Shown: positions 1-7,922, counted from the stretch's first letter. The stretch is DNA of 64,000 nt from Luteolibacter sp. SL250 (GCF_026625605.1 NZ_CP113054.1:2790001-2854000); one strand, 5' to 3'. The notes: a model not told the origin generated them from the letters alone. Made by a program: numbers and translations.

Positions 1-150
1 GACGGTACGGTGGTGACCTGGTCGATGGAAGGCAGGAACAACTTCCTGGCGAAGATCTTCAGTGTTTTCATGGACTGCGAGAAGATGATTGGGGGACCGT
101 TCGAGCAGGGGCTGGCGGATCTCAAAACCCTTTCCGAAGCGAAACCATGA
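1..150 (+). CDS. SRPBCC-family protein, C-terminal part (cut by window edge)
   Basis: Only the last 49 residues are in the window, read in frame 1 and ending in TGA at 148-150. The tail, with NNFLAKIFSVFMDCEKMIGG followed by a stretch of FEQGLADLK type, resembles the C-terminus of SRPBCC (polyketide cyclase/START-fold) proteins. That family binds small hydrophobic ligands in a helix-grip cavity. The stop overlaps the start of the next SRPBCC gene (ATGA at 147-150), so the two are probably one transcriptional unit leading to the ECF sigma gene. The ligand cannot be told from the sequence. Confidence 0.7.
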   Translation, partial: DGTVVTWSMEGRNNFLAKIFSVFMDCEKMIGGPFEQGLADLKTLSEAKP

Positions 151-584
151 GTGCGGAAGGGATCCACAGCAGCCGCTCCTTCGCCGTTTCCCGGGAGCGC
201 CTCTATGCTGCCTTCGCCGATCCTGAACAGGTGGCCATCTGGTGGGGACCGGCAGGGTTCACCAATACCATCCAAGAGTTCGATCTCCGGCCCGGCGGTC
301 ACTGGCGTTTCACGATGCACGGCCCGGATGGCCAGACCTATGAGCAGGACAAGACGTTCACGGAACTGATCCCAAATGAGAAAGTCGCTTTGCGCCACCA
401 CGGACCGGTGCATGGTTTCCTGATGGAGATTTCCTTCCACGACGAAGGGGCGGGCAGCCGGTTCGACTGGCTCATGCGCTTCGATGATCCCGCTGAGGAG
501 GCGAATCTCCGTTCCTTCATCACGAAAGCCAACGAAGAGAACTTCGACCGCCTCCAATCCCACCTCAACTCCCACTCCGCATGA
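147..584 (+). CDS. SRPBCC/AHSA1-like protein
   Basis: A 145-residue protein with the AHSA1/SRPBCC pattern: an N-terminal strand ending in RSFAVSRERLYAAFADPEQV, the WWGPAGF turn typical of this group near residues 32-38, a GGHWRF strand and a long C-terminal helix (residues about 112-145). The fold is a helix-grip cavity for hydrophobic ligands; the Aha1-C-related members have no settled enzymatic role. Both ends overlap neighbours by ATGA (147-150 and 581-584), which points to translational coupling with the preceding SRPBCC gene and the following VOC gene. Such proteins are common passengers of ECF42 sigma operons. Confidence 0.85.
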   Translation: MSAEGIHSSRSFAVSRERLYAAFADPEQVAIWWGPAGFTNTIQEFDLRPGGHWRFTMHGPDGQTYEQDKTFTELIPNEKVALRHHGPVHGFLMEISFHDEGAGSRFDWLMRFDDPAEEANLRSFITKANEENFDRLQSHLNSHSA

Positions 585-988
585 ACCGCCTCATCTTCAT
601 CAATCTGCCGGTCAAAGATCTCCAGCGATCCATGGATTTCTTCAAGGCCCTCGGCTTCGACCTCAACCCCCAGTTCACCGACGAAACCGCCGCCTGTGTC
701 GTCATCAGCGATGTCATCCATGTGATGTTGCTGACGCACGACAAGTTCAACGGCTTTGCCCCGAACCCCATCAGCGACGCCCGCTCCGTCACGGAGGTTC
801 TCAACGCGCTTTCCTGCTCCAGCCGGGAGGAGGTGGACGACCTCGTCCGCAAGGCGGTCTCCGCCGGAGGCAACACCTACAACGAGCCGCAGGACCACGG
901 CTTCATGTATGGCCACGGCTTCCAGGATCCGGACGGCCACGTCTGGGAGGTGTACCACATGGACATGTCCGCCATCCCGCAATCCTGA
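581..988 (+). CDS. VOC-family (glyoxalase/bleomycin-resistance fold) protein
   Basis: A 135-residue single VOC unit built of two beta-alpha-beta-beta-beta modules. It starts with INLPVKDLQRSMDFFKALGF, the usual first strand and helix, and ends with FQDPDGHVWEVYHMD, where Glu in WEVYH is the usual metal-ligand position. VOC proteins include glyoxalases, dioxygenases and resistance proteins; the substrate here is unknown. It overlaps the upstream AHSA1-like gene by four bases and is followed 15 bases later by a small membrane protein gene, within the sigma-factor operon. Confidence 0.85.
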   Translation: MNRLIFINLPVKDLQRSMDFFKALGFDLNPQFTDETAACVVISDVIHVMLLTHDKFNGFAPNPISDARSVTEVLNALSCSSREEVDDLVRKAVSAGGNTYNEPQDHGFMYGHGFQDPDGHVWEVYHMDMSAIPQS

Positions 989-1003
989 ACTCTCCATAAT
1001 GCC

Positions 1004-1390
1004 ATGAAACATATCCCCAACATTGTCGGAGGCCTGCTTGGCCTGATGTTTGTCTTCGCCGCTTCGATGGTTCTCTTCAAACTGGGACCCACCCCTCCGG
1101 CGCCACCGGAGGGTTCTCCGCCAGCCCATTTCATGGCGGCGTTCGGGCCGACCGGCTACCTGACCTTCGTCAAGGTGTGCGAACTGGTCGGAGGTATCCT
1201 GGTGGCGATCCCGAGAACCAGAAACTTCGGCCTGCTGATCCTGGGGCCGATCATCATCAATATCATCGCGTTCCACGGCTTTGTGACCGCAGGGGTGGGG
1301 TTGCTTTCTCCCATGCTCATCCTGATCTGCCTCGCCGCACTCTACCTGCTGTGGGTGGGACGCCGCCAATTCCTCGCATTGAAAAACTGA
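1004..1390 (+). CDS. DoxX-like four-helix membrane protein
   Basis: A 128-residue protein with four hydrophobic segments: about residues 5-26, 51-70, 73-95 and 98-119. A proline-rich loop (PTPPAPPEGSPP) follows the first helix. The size and arrangement match small DoxX/DUF-type inner membrane proteins, several of which sit in oxidative-stress gene sets. It lies between the VOC and DUF1428 genes in the same orientation. The function is unknown and the DoxX relationship is by overall look only. Confidence 0.7.
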   Translation: MKHIPNIVGGLLGLMFVFAASMVLFKLGPTPPAPPEGSPPAHFMAAFGPTGYLTFVKVCELVGGILVAIPRTRNFGLLILGPIIINIIAFHGFVTAGVGLLSPMLILICLAALYLLWVGRRQFLALKN

Positions 1391-1421
1391 CACACCACCA
1401 AACCACGAACCCACCACGATC

Positions 1422-1772
1422 ATGGAAACCTACGTTGACGGATTCGTCCTGCCGCTGCCAAAGGACGGGATTGAGAAATACAAGGAGATGGCCACCACCG
1501 CAGCCACCGTCTGGCTCGACCATGGGGCATTGGAATACCGCGAGTGCCTGCTGGATGACGCCACCTGCCATGACATGGTCAGCTTTCCCGCACTGGCCGG
1601 TGCCAAGGATGGGGAGACGGTCGTCTTCGCTTACGTCGTCTATAAATCCCGGGAGGACCGCGACGCGGTGAACGCGAAGGTGATGGCGGATCCCCGCCTC
1701 AACTGCGAGGGCTGCCCGTTCGACTACAAACGCATGGCCTATGGTGGTTTCAAAACCATCGTCTCCGCCTGA
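1422..1772 (+). CDS. DUF1428 family protein
   Basis: A 116-residue protein starting METYVDGFVLPLPKDGIEKY and ending with CPFDYKRMAYGGFKTIV, both typical of DUF1428, a small ferredoxin-like alpha/beta (dimeric barrel) family. The conserved stretch FAYVVYKSREDRDAVN lies around residues 69-84. No reaction has been assigned to the family. Its place 31 bases after the membrane protein gene and 17 bases before the YCII-type gene puts it in the operon that ends with the sigma factor. Confidence 0.85.
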   Translation: METYVDGFVLPLPKDGIEKYKEMATTAATVWLDHGALEYRECLLDDATCHDMVSFPALAGAKDGETVVFAYVVYKSREDRDAVNAKVMADPRLNCEGCPFDYKRMAYGGFKTIVSA

Positions 1773-1789
1773 ATCAAACCACCGACATC

Positions 1790-2182
1790 ATGAGCAAGTC
1801 CCAATACCTGCTGTTGTTCCGCGACACGAACTGGCATCGTGAGCTCTCGCTCAACGAGATCCAGGAGATCATGAGCCGCACGAACGCGTGGTTCGAAAGC
1901 CTGGCCCAACAGGGCATCATGAAAGCCGGCCAGCCTCTGGACGGGGTGGGGGCGGAGGTTTCCTACCAGTCCGGCGTGGTGGTGGATGGTCCGTTCACGG
2001 AAACGAAGGAATCCGTGGGCGGCTACATCCTCATCGAGGCGGCCAGCCTGGAGGAGGCGGTGGCTGTCGCCCGCCAGAATCCCATGGTTCCCTGTGGCCT
2101 GAAAGTGGAGGTGCGCCCCGTCTCCGAAGACTGCCCTGCCAGCCGGCTGTCGAAGCAGAAACTCTTCACCGTCGGCGCGTGA
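1790..2182 (+). CDS. YCII-related (DGPF) protein, partner of ECF42 sigma factor
   Basis: A 130-residue protein of the YCII/DGPF superfamily. The signature DGPFTETKE starts at residue 66 and is followed by GGYILIEAASLEEAV, the usual second beta-alpha unit of the dimeric ferredoxin-like fold. DGPF proteins are almost invariably encoded beside ECF42 sigma factors. That holds here: the stop TGA at 2180-2182 overlaps the GTG start of the sigma gene at 2179. This is known family context, not proof of direct binding. Confidence 0.9.
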   Translation: MSKSQYLLLFRDTNWHRELSLNEIQEIMSRTNAWFESLAQQGIMKAGQPLDGVGAEVSYQSGVVVDGPFTETKESVGGYILIEAASLEEAVAVARQNPMVPCGLKVEVRPVSEDCPASRLSKQKLFTVGA

Positions 2183-3462
2183 AAGGGGAGGCATCCGCAG
2201 TTCCATCCGCCGGGGAGATCCCGCGGATCACGGAGAAGCTTTTCCGCCATGAGGCGGGGAAGCTGGTCTCCATGCTCACCGGCATCTTCGGCATCACCCG
2301 TCTCCAGCTCGCGGAGGATGTGGTGCAGGACGCGATGATCCGTGCGCTCCAGACGTGGCCGTATACCGGCGTGCCGGACAATCCCGCCGCATGGCTGATG
2401 CAGACGGCGAAGAACCGTGCGCTGGATGTCATCCGCCGGGAGAAGTTCTTCCATGACAAGCAGCCGGAGATCATCACCTCGCTCGAGCAATGGGTGCCGG
2501 AAGAGGCGGACCCGAAGTTCGACGACGAGATCAAGGACGACCGGCTGCGGCTCATCTTCGCCTGCTGCCATCCGTTGCTGCCGCAAGACGCGCAGACCGC
2601 GCTCGCATTGAAAACGCTCTGCGGATTCAGCCCCGGGGAGATCGCCAGCGCGTTCCTTTCCACCGAGGCCGCGGTGGCGAAGCGGCTGACCCGTGCGCGG
2701 CAGAAGATCGCGGAACTCGCCATCCCATTCGAGATCCCCGCCGGGCAGGACCTGACGGAGCGGCTGGATGGGGTGATGCGTGTGATCTATTTCCTTTTCA
2801 ACGAGGGCTACAGCGCCTCCACCGGCGACAGTGTGGTGCGGGAGGATCTGTGTTTCGAGGCCATCCGCCTGGCCAGCCTGCTGGTCGCGCACCCGGTCGC
2901 GGCCCGGCCGAAGCTCCACGCCCTGCTGGCCCTCATGTTCATGAACGGCGCGCGCCTTTCCGCCCGTGAGGACCGGCAGGGGAACATCCTCCGGCTGAAG
3001 GATCAGGACCGCACGCTGTGGGACAAGAGCATGATCGGCCACGGACTCCTGCACCTCGCCAGCGCGGCGCGGGGAGGGGAGCTTTCGGAGTTCCACCTCC
3101 AGGCCGGGATCGCCGCCTGCCATTGCGTCGCGGAAAGTGATGAAGCGACGGATTGGAAAAGGATCCTAGGTTATTACGACCAATGGACCGCCATCTCCGA
3201 CTCGCCGGTCGTGCGGTTGAACCGTGCGGTGGCGCTCGCGCGGGTGAACGGACCGGAAGCGGGGATGGGGGCCCTGGAGACCTTGCTGGAGAAAGGCGAC
3301 CTGGATTCCTACTACCTGCTGCACGCGGTGATGGGGGATCTGGAAGAACGGCTGAATCGGCCGAAAGCCGCGGAGATCCACTTTGAAAAGGCCCTCCAGC
3401 TCACCGGGGTCAAATCCGAGCAGGTTTTTCTCGCGAAGCGGCTGATGAATTGCCGGGGGTGA
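2179..3462 (+). CDS. ECF42-type RNA polymerase sigma factor with C-terminal SnoaL-free TPR-like extension
   Basis: A 427-residue sigma-70-family factor. Region 2 lies around residues 15-80 (AEDVVQDAMIRALQTWP, then AWLMQTAKNRALDVIRREK). Region 4 lies around 128-180 (LKTLCGFSPGEIASAFLS, AVAKRLTRARQKI). A long C-terminal helical extension carries the NEGYSAS motif typical of ECF42, then helix pairs resembling TPRs. ECF42 factors lack a classical anti-sigma factor, and the extension is thought to control activity. The GTG at 2179 is chosen because it overlaps the DGPF stop (GTGA); the reading frame stays open upstream but there it only overlaps the DGPF gene in another frame. The six upstream genes are the likely regulon and operon. 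Confidence 0.92.
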   Translation: MKGEASAVPSAGEIPRITEKLFRHEAGKLVSMLTGIFGITRLQLAEDVVQDAMIRALQTWPYTGVPDNPAAWLMQTAKNRALDVIRREKFFHDKQPEIITSLEQWVPEEADPKFDDEIKDDRLRLIFACCHPLLPQDAQTALALKTLCGFSPGEIASAFLSTEAAVAKRLTRARQKIAELAIPFEIPAGQDLTERLDGVMRVIYFLFNEGYSASTGDSVVREDLCFEAIRLASLLVAHPVAARPKLHALLALMFMNGARLSAREDRQGNILRLKDQDRTLWDKSMIGHGLLHLASAARGGELSEFHLQAGIAACHCVAESDEATDWKRILGYYDQWTAISDSPVVRLNRAVALARVNGPEAGMGALETLLEKGDLDSYYLLHAVMGDLEERLNRPKAAEIHFEKALQLTGVKSEQVFLAKRLMNCRG

Positions 3463-3510
3463 TGGGCCAACAGTCGTCCGTGTGAATCCCTGGCGGGACT
3501 GCGGCCGCTG

Positions 3511-3533
3511 GGAGCGCCGGTCTTCAGACCGGC
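3511..3533. repeat. REP-like palindrome, CTTCAG-centred
   Basis: GGAGC is followed by a perfect 18-base palindrome GCCGGTCTTCAGACCGGC (3516-3533). The same architecture (GAGC/GAGT flank and a CTTCAG-containing core) recurs at 4091-4160, so this looks like a family of short extragenic palindromes and not a one-off terminator. No T-tract follows it. Confidence 0.55.
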
Positions 3534-3618
3534 ATCTTCGGCGGATTATCTGATGGGAACCGTCTGGCAGCGGACGAAAAAACCACTTCATCTTCGCCGG
3601 TTCTCCATCTACGATGTC

Positions 3619-4086
3619 ATGGTGTCACTCCGCCATTCCATGGCCGTCACCGCCCTGCTGCTGTCGGGTTGCTTCTGCCTGCAAGCCGAAGAAGCCCTAC
3701 CGGTGATAGGGAAGCCTTATCTCGGCAAGGAAGGATACATGGAGGCCGAGATCTCAAATCCCACGAAAAGGACATTCGTCTATTCGGGATTTTCCGAGTC
3801 CGTGCCGATGTCCACCGTGGAGCTTCTGCGGGATGGCAAGTGGGTGTCCGGACCAATATGGGATTGCGGAACCGGACTGCGTTGGATTGAGATTTCGCCG
3901 GAGGCGAAAAGGGTGGTGAGGTTACCGATGTTGGAACAGATGCCAGCTGGCGACGCGTTACTCCGGATGAGATTCGTTTTTCGCGTGGATGCGGTCGGAG
4001 ACCTGAAGGATACATCTGAGAGCCACACCGCCTACAGTGAGGAATTCCGTCTTCCGCTGAAGGAAGAGAAGTCTCCGGCTGAATAG
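3619..4086 (+). CDS. Putative lipoprotein, unknown function
   Basis: A 155-residue protein starting at the ATG at 3619, just before a lipoprotein-type signal (MVSLRHSMAVTALLLSGCFC). LSGC fits a lipobox, so Cys about 16 is the predicted lipidated residue. An in-frame ATG at 3553 would put 22 charged residues before the signal and is less likely. The mature part is beta-rich with YLGKEGYMEAEISNPT and FRVDAVGDLK, and may be an immunoglobulin-like domain. No family is recognised. It stands alone between REP-like hairpins, without operon partners. Confidence 0.6.
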   Translation: MVSLRHSMAVTALLLSGCFCLQAEEALPVIGKPYLGKEGYMEAEISNPTKRTFVYSGFSESVPMSTVELLRDGKWVSGPIWDCGTGLRWIEISPEAKRVVRLPMLEQMPAGDALLRMRFVFRVDAVGDLKDTSESHTAYSEEFRLPLKEEKSPAE

Positions 4087-4090
4087 GACA

Positions 4091-4160
4091 GAGTGCGGAC
4101 TTCAGTCCGCCCCGGGGAATCCGATCCATACGAAGCCAAGCGGACTGAAGTCCGCGCTCC
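4091..4160. repeat. Paired inverted REP-like element
   Basis: Two 16-base hairpin cores, GCGGACTTCAGTCCGC at 4095-4110 and GCGGACTGAAGTCCGC at 4140-4155, are exact reverse complements of each other. Their outer flanks also match as an inverted pair: GAGT on the left and GCTC on the right. This REP-spacer-iREP layout is that of BIME-type repeats mobilised in trans by RAYT transposases; no RAYT gene is in the window. It sits directly after the lipoprotein gene and could also serve as its terminator. Confidence 0.65.
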
Positions 4161-4205
4161 AATCAAGCAGGCCGGTGCTTTTCTGTTGGATGCCGTCCAC
4201 CCAGC

Positions 4206-4225
4206 CGAACCTCTCACGAGGTTCG
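4206..4225. repeat. Short palindrome before the DUF2288 gene stop
   Basis: CGAACCTC-TCAC-GAGGTTCG forms an 8-bp perfect stem with a four-base loop and ends just before the stop of the leftward DUF2288 gene. It may be that gene's terminator hairpin, although no clear T-tract follows on the minus strand. It could instead be a second type of extragenic palindrome. Confidence 0.4.
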
Positions 4226-4229
4226 CTAC

Positions 4230-4556
4230 TCAACGGACCAGCACGAACGGCGAAACGACGACCGCCGTATAAGCTTCCGCGCCTTCGCGTTTCTCGAAGG
4301 TCTCTTCGTCCGCCTTCACCAGCAATTCCTCATCCAGCCAAGCCTGCACCCGCCTGCGGTCATCGCGGATGAAAGCCATGCCGACATCCGCGAGATCGAG
4401 CGCCTCATGGACGACGACCAGCACACCGTTGCGCAACGGTCCTAACAGATAGTCATAGGAAACGGGACCGGTGTATTTCCGGAGCCGTTCCTCCTCGGTC
4501 AGACCATCGTCCCCGAGCATCTGGTAGCGCAGCTTGTCGTCGTCCGGAGCTGGCAT
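4230..4556 (-). CDS. DUF2288 family protein
   Basis: A 108-residue cytoplasmic protein. Residues about 30-108 carry the DUF2288 pattern: a tyrosine-rich helix (VSYDYLLGPLRNGVLVVVHE), the LDLADVGMAFIRDDRRRVQ helix, AWLDEELL, and the terminal strand AVVVSPFVLVR. The family has no known function. The ATG (4554-4556) shares one base with the TGA of the upstream dehydrogenase gene (4556-4558), so the two are translationally coupled. The coupling is clear in the sequence, but a functional link is only inferred. Confidence 0.75.
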   Translation of the reverse strand: MPAPDDDKLRYQMLGDDGLTEEERLRKYTGPVSYDYLLGPLRNGVLVVVHEALDLADVGMAFIRDDRRRVQAWLDEELLVKADEETFEKREGAEAYTAVVVSPFVLVR

Positions 4557-5515
4557 CAGATCACGCCGTTGGCGCAGTTGGTCTCACCCTCGCCCTTGAG
4601 CGCGTTGATGAGGTTGGTGAGGGATTTCATCGCCTGGCGCGGCACGCTTTCAAAGGTGCGGGAGCCGACGTGCGGGGTGATGATGACCTTCGGGTGGTGG
4701 AGCAGGGGATGGTCCGGAGATGGCGGTTCCTCGTCGAGGACGTCGGCTGCGTAGCCTGCGAGCTTCCCGGAATCCAGCGCGGCGATGATCGCGTCCTGGT
4801 CGATGAGTTCGCCACGACCGGTGTTGATGACCCATGAGCCGTCCGGCATCATGGCCAGCCGCTCCGCATTGATGCAGTGGTGGGTTTCCGCATTCAGCTT
4901 CGTGTGCGGGCTGATGATGTCCACGGAAGAGAAGAGGGAATCGAGCGAATCGTGGCGTTTGATCTGGAATTGCTCCGCGATGTCCTCCGGCCAGTAGTTG
5001 CCGTAGGCGTGGACTTCCATGCCGAACGCGTGCGCCCGGCGGGCGACTTCCTGGCCGATGCGGCCCAGCCCGATGAGGCCGATCTTCTTCTGGAACAGCT
5101 CGTTGCCCGTCTTGCGGTCCCAGCGTCCGGCACGGGTGCCGTCGATGGCGTAGGGGAAGTTCTTTGCCATTGCCAGCAGCAGCAGGAACGTGTGCTCCGC
5201 CACCGTGTCATGGTTCACGCCGGGGGTGAAAAGGACAGGGATCTTCAGATCCTTGGTCGCGGCGATGTCGATCTTGTCCAGACCGATGCCGTATTTCGAG
5301 ATGACCTTCAGACGGGGCAGGGATTTCTCCAGCACCTCGCGGGTGATGGCGTCATCACCGCAGAGGAACGCGTCGAATCCACCGGCGATCTCCAGCATTT
5401 TCTCAAGCGAAAGCGGCCCGCGCTCGCGGACGATTTCCCAGCCCTGGGCTTCGAGCAGCGGATGGTGGGGGCCGGGGGTGTCTTGGAAGGAACAGGTGGA
5501 AAGCAGGACGCGCAT
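4556..5515 (-). CDS. D-isomer-specific 2-hydroxyacid dehydrogenase (phosphoglycerate-dehydrogenase-like)
   Basis: A 319-residue NAD-dependent oxidoreductase. The catalytic domain is split around a Rossmann domain with GLGRIG near residue 149. The active-site set is present: Arg in NTGRGELID, Glu in DVLDEEPPS and His in TPHVGSRT. It would interconvert a 2-hydroxyacid and a 2-ketoacid, and its closest look is to SerA-like enzymes without the regulatory ACT domain. The start MRVLLSTCSF is chosen because the frame upstream (to 5593) encodes a poor, non-conserved extension. It is coupled to the DUF2288 gene. The substrate cannot be fixed from the sequence. Confidence 0.88.
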   Translation of the reverse strand: MRVLLSTCSFQDTPGPHHPLLEAQGWEIVRERGPLSLEKMLEIAGGFDAFLCGDDAITREVLEKSLPRLKVISKYGIGLDKIDIAATKDLKIPVLFTPGVNHDTVAEHTFLLLLAMAKNFPYAIDGTRAGRWDRKTGNELFQKKIGLIGLGRIGQEVARRAHAFGMEVHAYGNYWPEDIAEQFQIKRHDSLDSLFSSVDIISPHTKLNAETHHCINAERLAMMPDGSWVINTGRGELIDQDAIIAALDSGKLAGYAADVLDEEPPSPDHPLLHHPKVIITPHVGSRTFESVPRQAMKSLTNLINALKGEGETNCANGVI

Positions 5516-5595
5516 GGCGGGACGTTGAATGCACTCGTTCCGGCGATCAATCCCCAAGAAGTGGGATTTGTCGCTTCCTTTGAATGCAAACAAAT

Positions 5596-6264
5596 CTAGT
5601 TCGGAATCGTCCGGTCCATGCCCTTGCTGTTCAACAGACGGTTGGGGTAGAGTGAATCAAGTGTGAAAATCAACAGCGCCTCCAGAAAACCAAGAGAACA
5701 GTGAGGAAACAGGCTGTCGCCTATCTTGACGGGATTTTGGCTATTCCATGCTTTAGCCCAAACGAAAAGGGGGCGTGAGAGAACATGATCGTCGTTCGCG
5801 CCGAGGGAAAAGAAGCGTTGCGGCCACCTCCTGTATCCCTTCGAAGTCGCGCTGAAAAGCGCGTCGGAAATACCACCGATATGCCCTAGCGAATCGTATC
5901 CGAAGCGGCTGAACGGGCCTTTGGATCTCGCGAGAGGCCCAGATAAATTTCCGGATCTTCCCAGTTTCTCGGCAACTCCCACGTATGCCGGATCAAACTC
6001 GCCGTGTGCGTCGCGGCTATACATGATATAGATCAGTCCTCTGACTGCCGGGTCATTGATTCCGGCCTTCAATTTGTCGATTTCGGTCTTCAGGAGCCGA
6101 TCAAGCTCACTAGCGTGCGCGATCAGCTTGCGATTTCTTTTCTGATGGATCTGAATGGGCTGGTTCACAGCACTCCGGAAAACGGGGGTATCCTGTGAAC
6201 GATCATCTGGAAAATGAGTGTCACGGAACCATCGCCAGGTTTGTGAATTGGGATCAGAGGGCAT
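5596..6264 (-). CDS. GIY-YIG nuclease-like protein (divergent)
   Basis: A 222-residue protein with no obvious full-length family. Residues 76-103 read GLIYIMYS, then YVGVAEKLGR, which fits a relaxed GIY-YIG motif with the catalytic Arg at 103. The C-terminal GFLEALLIFTL-SLYPNRLLN has the Glu (about 195) and downstream Asn expected of the fold. The N-terminal 70 residues are charged and helical. Codon use is less GC-biased than in its neighbours, which suggests acquisition by transfer. It is a single gene, divergent from dusB. The nuclease role is inferred from the motif order only. Confidence 0.55.
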   Translation of the reverse strand: MPSDPNSQTWRWFRDTHFPDDRSQDTPVFRSAVNQPIQIHQKRNRKLIAHASELDRLLKTEIDKLKAGINDPAVRGLIYIMYSRDAHGEFDPAYVGVAEKLGRSGNLSGPLARSKGPFSRFGYDSLGHIGGISDALFSATSKGYRRWPQRFFSLGANDDHVLSRPLFVWAKAWNSQNPVKIGDSLFPHCSLGFLEALLIFTLDSLYPNRLLNSKGMDRTIPN

Positions 6265-6359
6265 GGCTTGAAAACCGGCGGGAAGATTTTCGGTAATGAA
6301 GCTGGATCCTTCACTTTTGCAAGTTGGCTCTTTTGCGTCGCTTTGTTTAGGCTCGCCGC

Positions 6360-7364
6360 GTGCTCCCTTGGTTCCAGAACAAATTCCCGCTCTACCTCGC
6401 GCCGATGGCGGGGGTGACGGACCTCATTTTCCGCCGCATCTGCAAGGAGCTGGGGGCGGATGTGATGGTGACGGAGTTCGTCTCCGCGGAGGGGATCATG
6501 CAGGCGGACAGCCGCACGCGGAAATACACGGAGTTCACGGATGAGCAGCGTCCCGTGGGGGTGCAGCTTTTCGGAGCGGACGGGGAGCGGATGGGGGAGG
6601 CGGCGAAGAAAGTCGTGGACTGGAAGCGCCCGGATTTCATCGACATCAACTTCGGCTGCCCGGTCAACAAGGTGGTGGCACGTAACGGCGGATCATCCCT
6701 GCTCAAGGACTGCCCGGTGCTGGCATCCGTCGCCGCCGGCGTGGCAAAGGCGGTGGGCGACCAGGTGCCGGTCACGGCGAAGATGCGGATCGGGTGGGAT
6801 GAAAAGACCATCAACGCCGTGGAGGTGGCCAGGATTCTGGAAGACAACGGGATGCAGGCCATCGCCGTCCACGGCCGCACGCGGGCGCAGGGCTACGGCG
6901 GGGAGGCGAACTGGGAGGTCATCGACGCGGTGGCCCGTGCGGTGTCCATCCCGGTCATCGGCAACGGTGACATCTCCTGTGGTGAGGATCTGGTGAAGCG
7001 GAAGAGTACCACCGCCGTGTCCGGAGTGATGATCGGGCGGGCGGCCATGCAGAACCCGTGGGTGTTCCGGGAGGCGAAACACTTTCTGGAAACAGGGGAA
7101 ACCCTGCCGTCCGTGCCGCTGGAGGAGCGTTGGCTGCTGGTGCTGCGGCACTGCCGGCTGGCGGTGGAGTCGGCCCGTTATGGGGATGAAAAGCAGACCC
7201 TGACCGCGATGCGCTCCCGCCTGATGAGCTATTGCAAGGGATTTCCCGGCGCCCGCGACCTCCGCCAGAGGCTTTGCCAGGTCGCTTCGGTCGCTGAGGT
7301 GGAGGATCTCGCCGCGTTTTCCATCGGCCAGGCTGAGCTTGCCGAAGTGGAGCCGGTTTTCTGA
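6360..7364 (+). CDS. dusB: tRNA-dihydrouridine synthase (DusB-like)
   Basis: A 334-residue FMN-dependent enzyme that reduces uridine to dihydrouridine in the tRNA D-loop. It begins at GTG (6360) and goes straight into the barrel strand LAPMAGVTD (about residues 13-21). The catalytic cysteine is C100 in NFGCPVNKV. AVHGRTRAQGY and GNGDISCGEDL are the FMN-phosphate and barrel motifs, and a helical tRNA-binding C-terminal domain follows (about 245-334). The length is normal for the family. DusB is preferred over DusA or DusC on the overall pattern, but the exact uridine position is uncertain. Confidence 0.92.
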   Translation: MLPWFQNKFPLYLAPMAGVTDLIFRRICKELGADVMVTEFVSAEGIMQADSRTRKYTEFTDEQRPVGVQLFGADGERMGEAAKKVVDWKRPDFIDINFGCPVNKVVARNGGSSLLKDCPVLASVAAGVAKAVGDQVPVTAKMRIGWDEKTINAVEVARILEDNGMQAIAVHGRTRAQGYGGEANWEVIDAVARAVSIPVIGNGDISCGEDLVKRKSTTAVSGVMIGRAAMQNPWVFREAKHFLETGETLPSVPLEERWLLVLRHCRLAVESARYGDEKQTLTAMRSRLMSYCKGFPGARDLRQRLCQVASVAEVEDLAAFSIGQAELAEVEPVF

Positions 7365-7407
7365 ATCCCGGCTTTCCAAGTTGGCCGGGGCCGTGCAATT
7401 TCCCCGC

Positions 7408-7881
7408 ATGGAAAGCCATGAGGTGTTGAAGCGGGCGTTGAAAAAAACCAGTCCCAAGGCGGTTGCCGCGGAGCTGGGGATTTCGCTGTCCCTTGTCTAC
7501 AAGTGGGCGGAGAAGCCTTCGGAGGACGGCTCTGGCAGCAGAAATCCGCTGGATCGCCTGCAGAAGGTGATCGACCTCAGCGGGGACCCCAGCATCGTGG
7601 AATGGCTCTGCCGCCAGAACGGCGGGCATTTCGTCATGGACCCGGAGGTGGAGGAGCTGGACATCCAGCATGTCATGCCGGCCACCCAGGAACTGATCGC
7701 CCAGTTTTCCGGACTGTTGAGCCAGATCTCCACCGCCGCGGTGGATCACTCGATCACCAAGGACGAGGCCAAGGAAATCCGCGAGATATGGGACAAGCTC
7801 AAGAGCTACGCGGAGGGATTCGTCCGCTGCTGTGAGAAGGGCGACTTCGAGCGGATGGTGAACAGCAAGCCCGCGAACTGA
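7408..7881 (+). CDS. Small HTH DNA-binding protein
   Basis: A 157-residue protein starting MESHEVLKRALKK. A helix-turn-helix is visible at about residues 12-36 (SPKAVAAELGISLSLVYKWAE). The rest is helical, with a long amphipathic stretch ending in the acidic and basic CCEKGDFERMV. The HTH resembles those of phage CII-type or YdaS-like regulators, but no family assignment is secure. The in-frame start at 7339 overlaps the end of dusB and is less likely. It follows dusB closely and may share its promoter. Confidence 0.65.
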   Translation: MESHEVLKRALKKTSPKAVAAELGISLSLVYKWAEKPSEDGSGSRNPLDRLQKVIDLSGDPSIVEWLCRQNGGHFVMDPEVEELDIQHVMPATQELIAQFSGLLSQISTAAVDHSITKDEAKEIREIWDKLKSYAEGFVRCCEKGDFERMVNSKPAN

Positions 7882-7922
7882 AGGAACCCCGGGGGCGGGC
7901 GGGAGCCATCGTGGAGACAGCT

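Noticed and set aside
1888-2178. Upstream extension of the sigma factor reading frame
   Set aside because: It overlaps the DGPF gene in another frame and has a Gly/Arg-rich shadow composition. The GTG at 2179 fits the coupling with the DGPF stop.
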